Of a stretch of 5,759 nt of DNA, positions 4,416 through 5,759 are shown piece by piece; position 1 is the stretch's first letter; the number at the start of each line of letters is the position of its first letter. A model generated the notes under the pieces. It was given only the letters and a program-made list of their open reading frames with translations. It was not told the origin of the DNA and did no database searches. A program made the translations under genes and the position numbers. Source of the stretch: an uncultured Gammaproteobacteria bacterium (GTDB taxonomy: Bacteria; Pseudomonadota; Gammaproteobacteria; UBA9214); the NCBI GenBank assembly GCA_905480305.1, contig CAJQPV010000231.1, positions 1-5,759 of the forward strand. The letters run 5' to 3'.

Positions 4416-5759
4416 ATGCCTCGCACTGAACCCTCTTTAACCAAAGTTGCTGATAAAGATCTGGCCAAAGACGCCACTTTGGGCAGTATCTTCTTTCTGG
4501 TTTCATGGCTGTTCATCATCTACACCACAAGTGTGGCCGATGACCTGCCTCTCATCAGTATGATTGGCATATTGTTGTTCACACTGCTAATTGCCGCACG
4601 CCTTGTTATTGGCCTGGGGTTTGACCGGCTTTATGAGCGCATGACACCTGGACGTTGGCAATATGCCTTTGGAGCAATCGTCCTTGTTAACGGGCTCACC
4701 TGGGGTTCCCTGAGTACGATACTGGTCTGGCACTACTACCCATCCTGGCCTGCATATCTGACCTTGATCTGTACAGCAATAATTGCGGCTGGCGGCACGA
4801 ACACATTAAACACGCACCTGCGTTTGTTAATGGGGTTTCTCGTGCTCGCTGCCGTGCCCTGCGTTATACCATTAATAGTTACCAACGCGACGGATAGCTC
4901 GGGATTTGGCATATTGTTACTGCTATATATTCTGTTTCTGATGATGTTTAGTCGCCAGTTGAACCAGCGCTACTGGAATTCATTGCAAAGTTCACATCAA
5001 CTGCAGATAGCCCTGCACAAAGCTGAAGCAGCCAATTGTGCCAAGGGCCAGTTCCTGGCCAATATGAGTCATGAGATCCGCACTCCCTTGAATGCAGTAC
5101 TGGGTTTTGCACAGGTTGGCAGACGCAGTAGCCAGGACCCGGATGCCAGCAGCAGATTCAGCCATATTCTGGCATCCGGTCAGCACTTGCTGGGTATCGT
5201 CAACGAGATCCTTGATCTGTCGAAACTGGAAGCCGGGAAACTTCGTATTGATTCAATCCCTTTTGAGCTGATCGCCAATGTCAATGACGCGCTGGATTTT
5301 GTGCGGGAATCCGCCAACACAAAAGGCCTGAACCTGACTGTCGAGTACGACCCGGAACTCCCGGACTGGGTCATGGGAGATCCCCTGCGGTCGCGCCAGA
5401 TACTGCTAAACCTTCTTGGCAACGCCATAAAGTTTACCGGACAGGGTGAGATTCGATTGGCTGTCCATCCGGAAAATGGACAAATCCACTTCACGATTAT
5501 CGATACCGGTATCGGCATGAACAATGAAGAAATGACTCGCCTGTTTAAGGCTTTTGAGCAGGCCGATGGCACGGCAGCACGCCGCTTTGGCGGCACCGGG
5601 CTGGGACTCACAATAAGCAATGAACTTGCGAAGCTGATGGGGGGCACCATCACTGTCGCAAGCACGCCCGACCAGGGCAGCACCTTTACCCTGTGTCTGC
5701 CACTGACAAAGACAAGGCCATTCGATCATTACACAGAGAGAGAAGCCCAATTTTCTGGC
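4416..5759 (+). CDS. Membrane-bound sensor histidine kinase, 3' end beyond the window
   Basis: 448 codons are visible and the frame is still open at the right edge. The N-terminus has six predicted membrane helices (about residues 22-40, 45-67, 84-105, 113-131, 137-155, 163-178) and no large periplasmic domain, so the signal is probably sensed in or near the membrane. A short linker leads to the dimerisation/phosphoacceptor domain with H219 in SHEIRTPLN. The ATPase domain follows, with the N box N332/N336 (NLLGNAIKFT), G1 box DTGIGM from D363, F box FKAFEQAD, and G2 box GGTGLGL (392-398). All catalytic motifs are intact. The H-box and ATPase style are those of BarA/hybrid kinases, so a receiver domain may follow outside the window; this is not shown. 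ATG 4416 is the first start after the in-frame TAA at 4395. No partner response regulator is visible. Confidence 0.93.
   Translation, partial: MPRTEPSLTKVADKDLAKDATLGSIFFLVSWLFIIYTTSVADDLPLISMIGILLFTLLIAARLVIGLGFDRLYERMTPGRWQYAFGAIVLVNGLTWGSLSTILVWHYYPSWPAYLTLICTAIIAAGGTNTLNTHLRLLMGFLVLAAVPCVIPLIVTNATDSSGFGILLLLYILFLMMFSRQLNQRYWNSLQSSHQLQIALHKAEAANCAKGQFLANMSHEIRTPLNAVLGFAQVGRRSSQDPDASSRFSHILASGQHLLGIVNEILDLSKLEAGKLRIDSIPFELIANVNDALDFVRESANTKGLNLTVEYDPELPDWVMGDPLRSRQILLNLLGNAIKFTGQGEIRLAVHPENGQIHFTIIDTGIGMNNEEMTRLFKAFEQADGTAARRFGGTGLGLTISNELAKLMGGTITVASTPDQGSTFTLCLPLTKTRPFDHYTEREAQFSG

Overview
The window looks like chromosomal DNA from a gammaproteobacterium with a moderately high GC content. 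The evidence is a YceH/DUF480 protein very close in pattern to the enterobacterial one, a REP-type element with a GTAG head, and GC-rich palindromic repeats of the CCCTCTCCC/GGGAGAGGG type. No rRNA, tRNA, CRISPR array, transposase or phage gene was found. The species cannot be named from what is visible.

Layout. Positions 1-653 hold no convincing complete gene. They are a repeat-rich intergenic region: a mosaic of GC-rich palindromic elements alternating with two 78-bp copies of another sequence, one palindromic element being interrupted by a 69-bp segment with its own hairpin. Next come four genes, all on the plus strand. These are a 605-residue MsbA-type ABC exporter half-transporter (654-2471), yceH (2649-3335, GTG start), a class I SAM-dependent methyltransferase (start best placed at 3449, end 4273), and a membrane-bound histidine kinase that begins at 4416 and runs off the right edge with 448 codons visible.

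The intergenic gaps are 177, 113 and 142 bp. Each of the last three genes has its own plausible promoter, so the genes are probably separate transcription units rather than one operon. No intrinsic terminator with a T tract was seen. Nothing ties the four products into one pathway. The exporter is a lipid- or drug-type transporter, YceH is a tandem winged-helix protein of unclear role, the methyltransferase acts on an unknown small molecule, and the kinase senses an unknown signal through a six-helix membrane module.

The most unusual content is the non-coding repeats. A REP-like element supplies the exporter's stop codon from its GTAG head. A 36-bp dispersed repeat starts exactly at the methyltransferase stop codon and recurs, 30 of 36 bases identical, at 52-87. 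The two 78-bp units differ at eight positions, all of them transitions. I found no clear evidence of a new multi-gene system.
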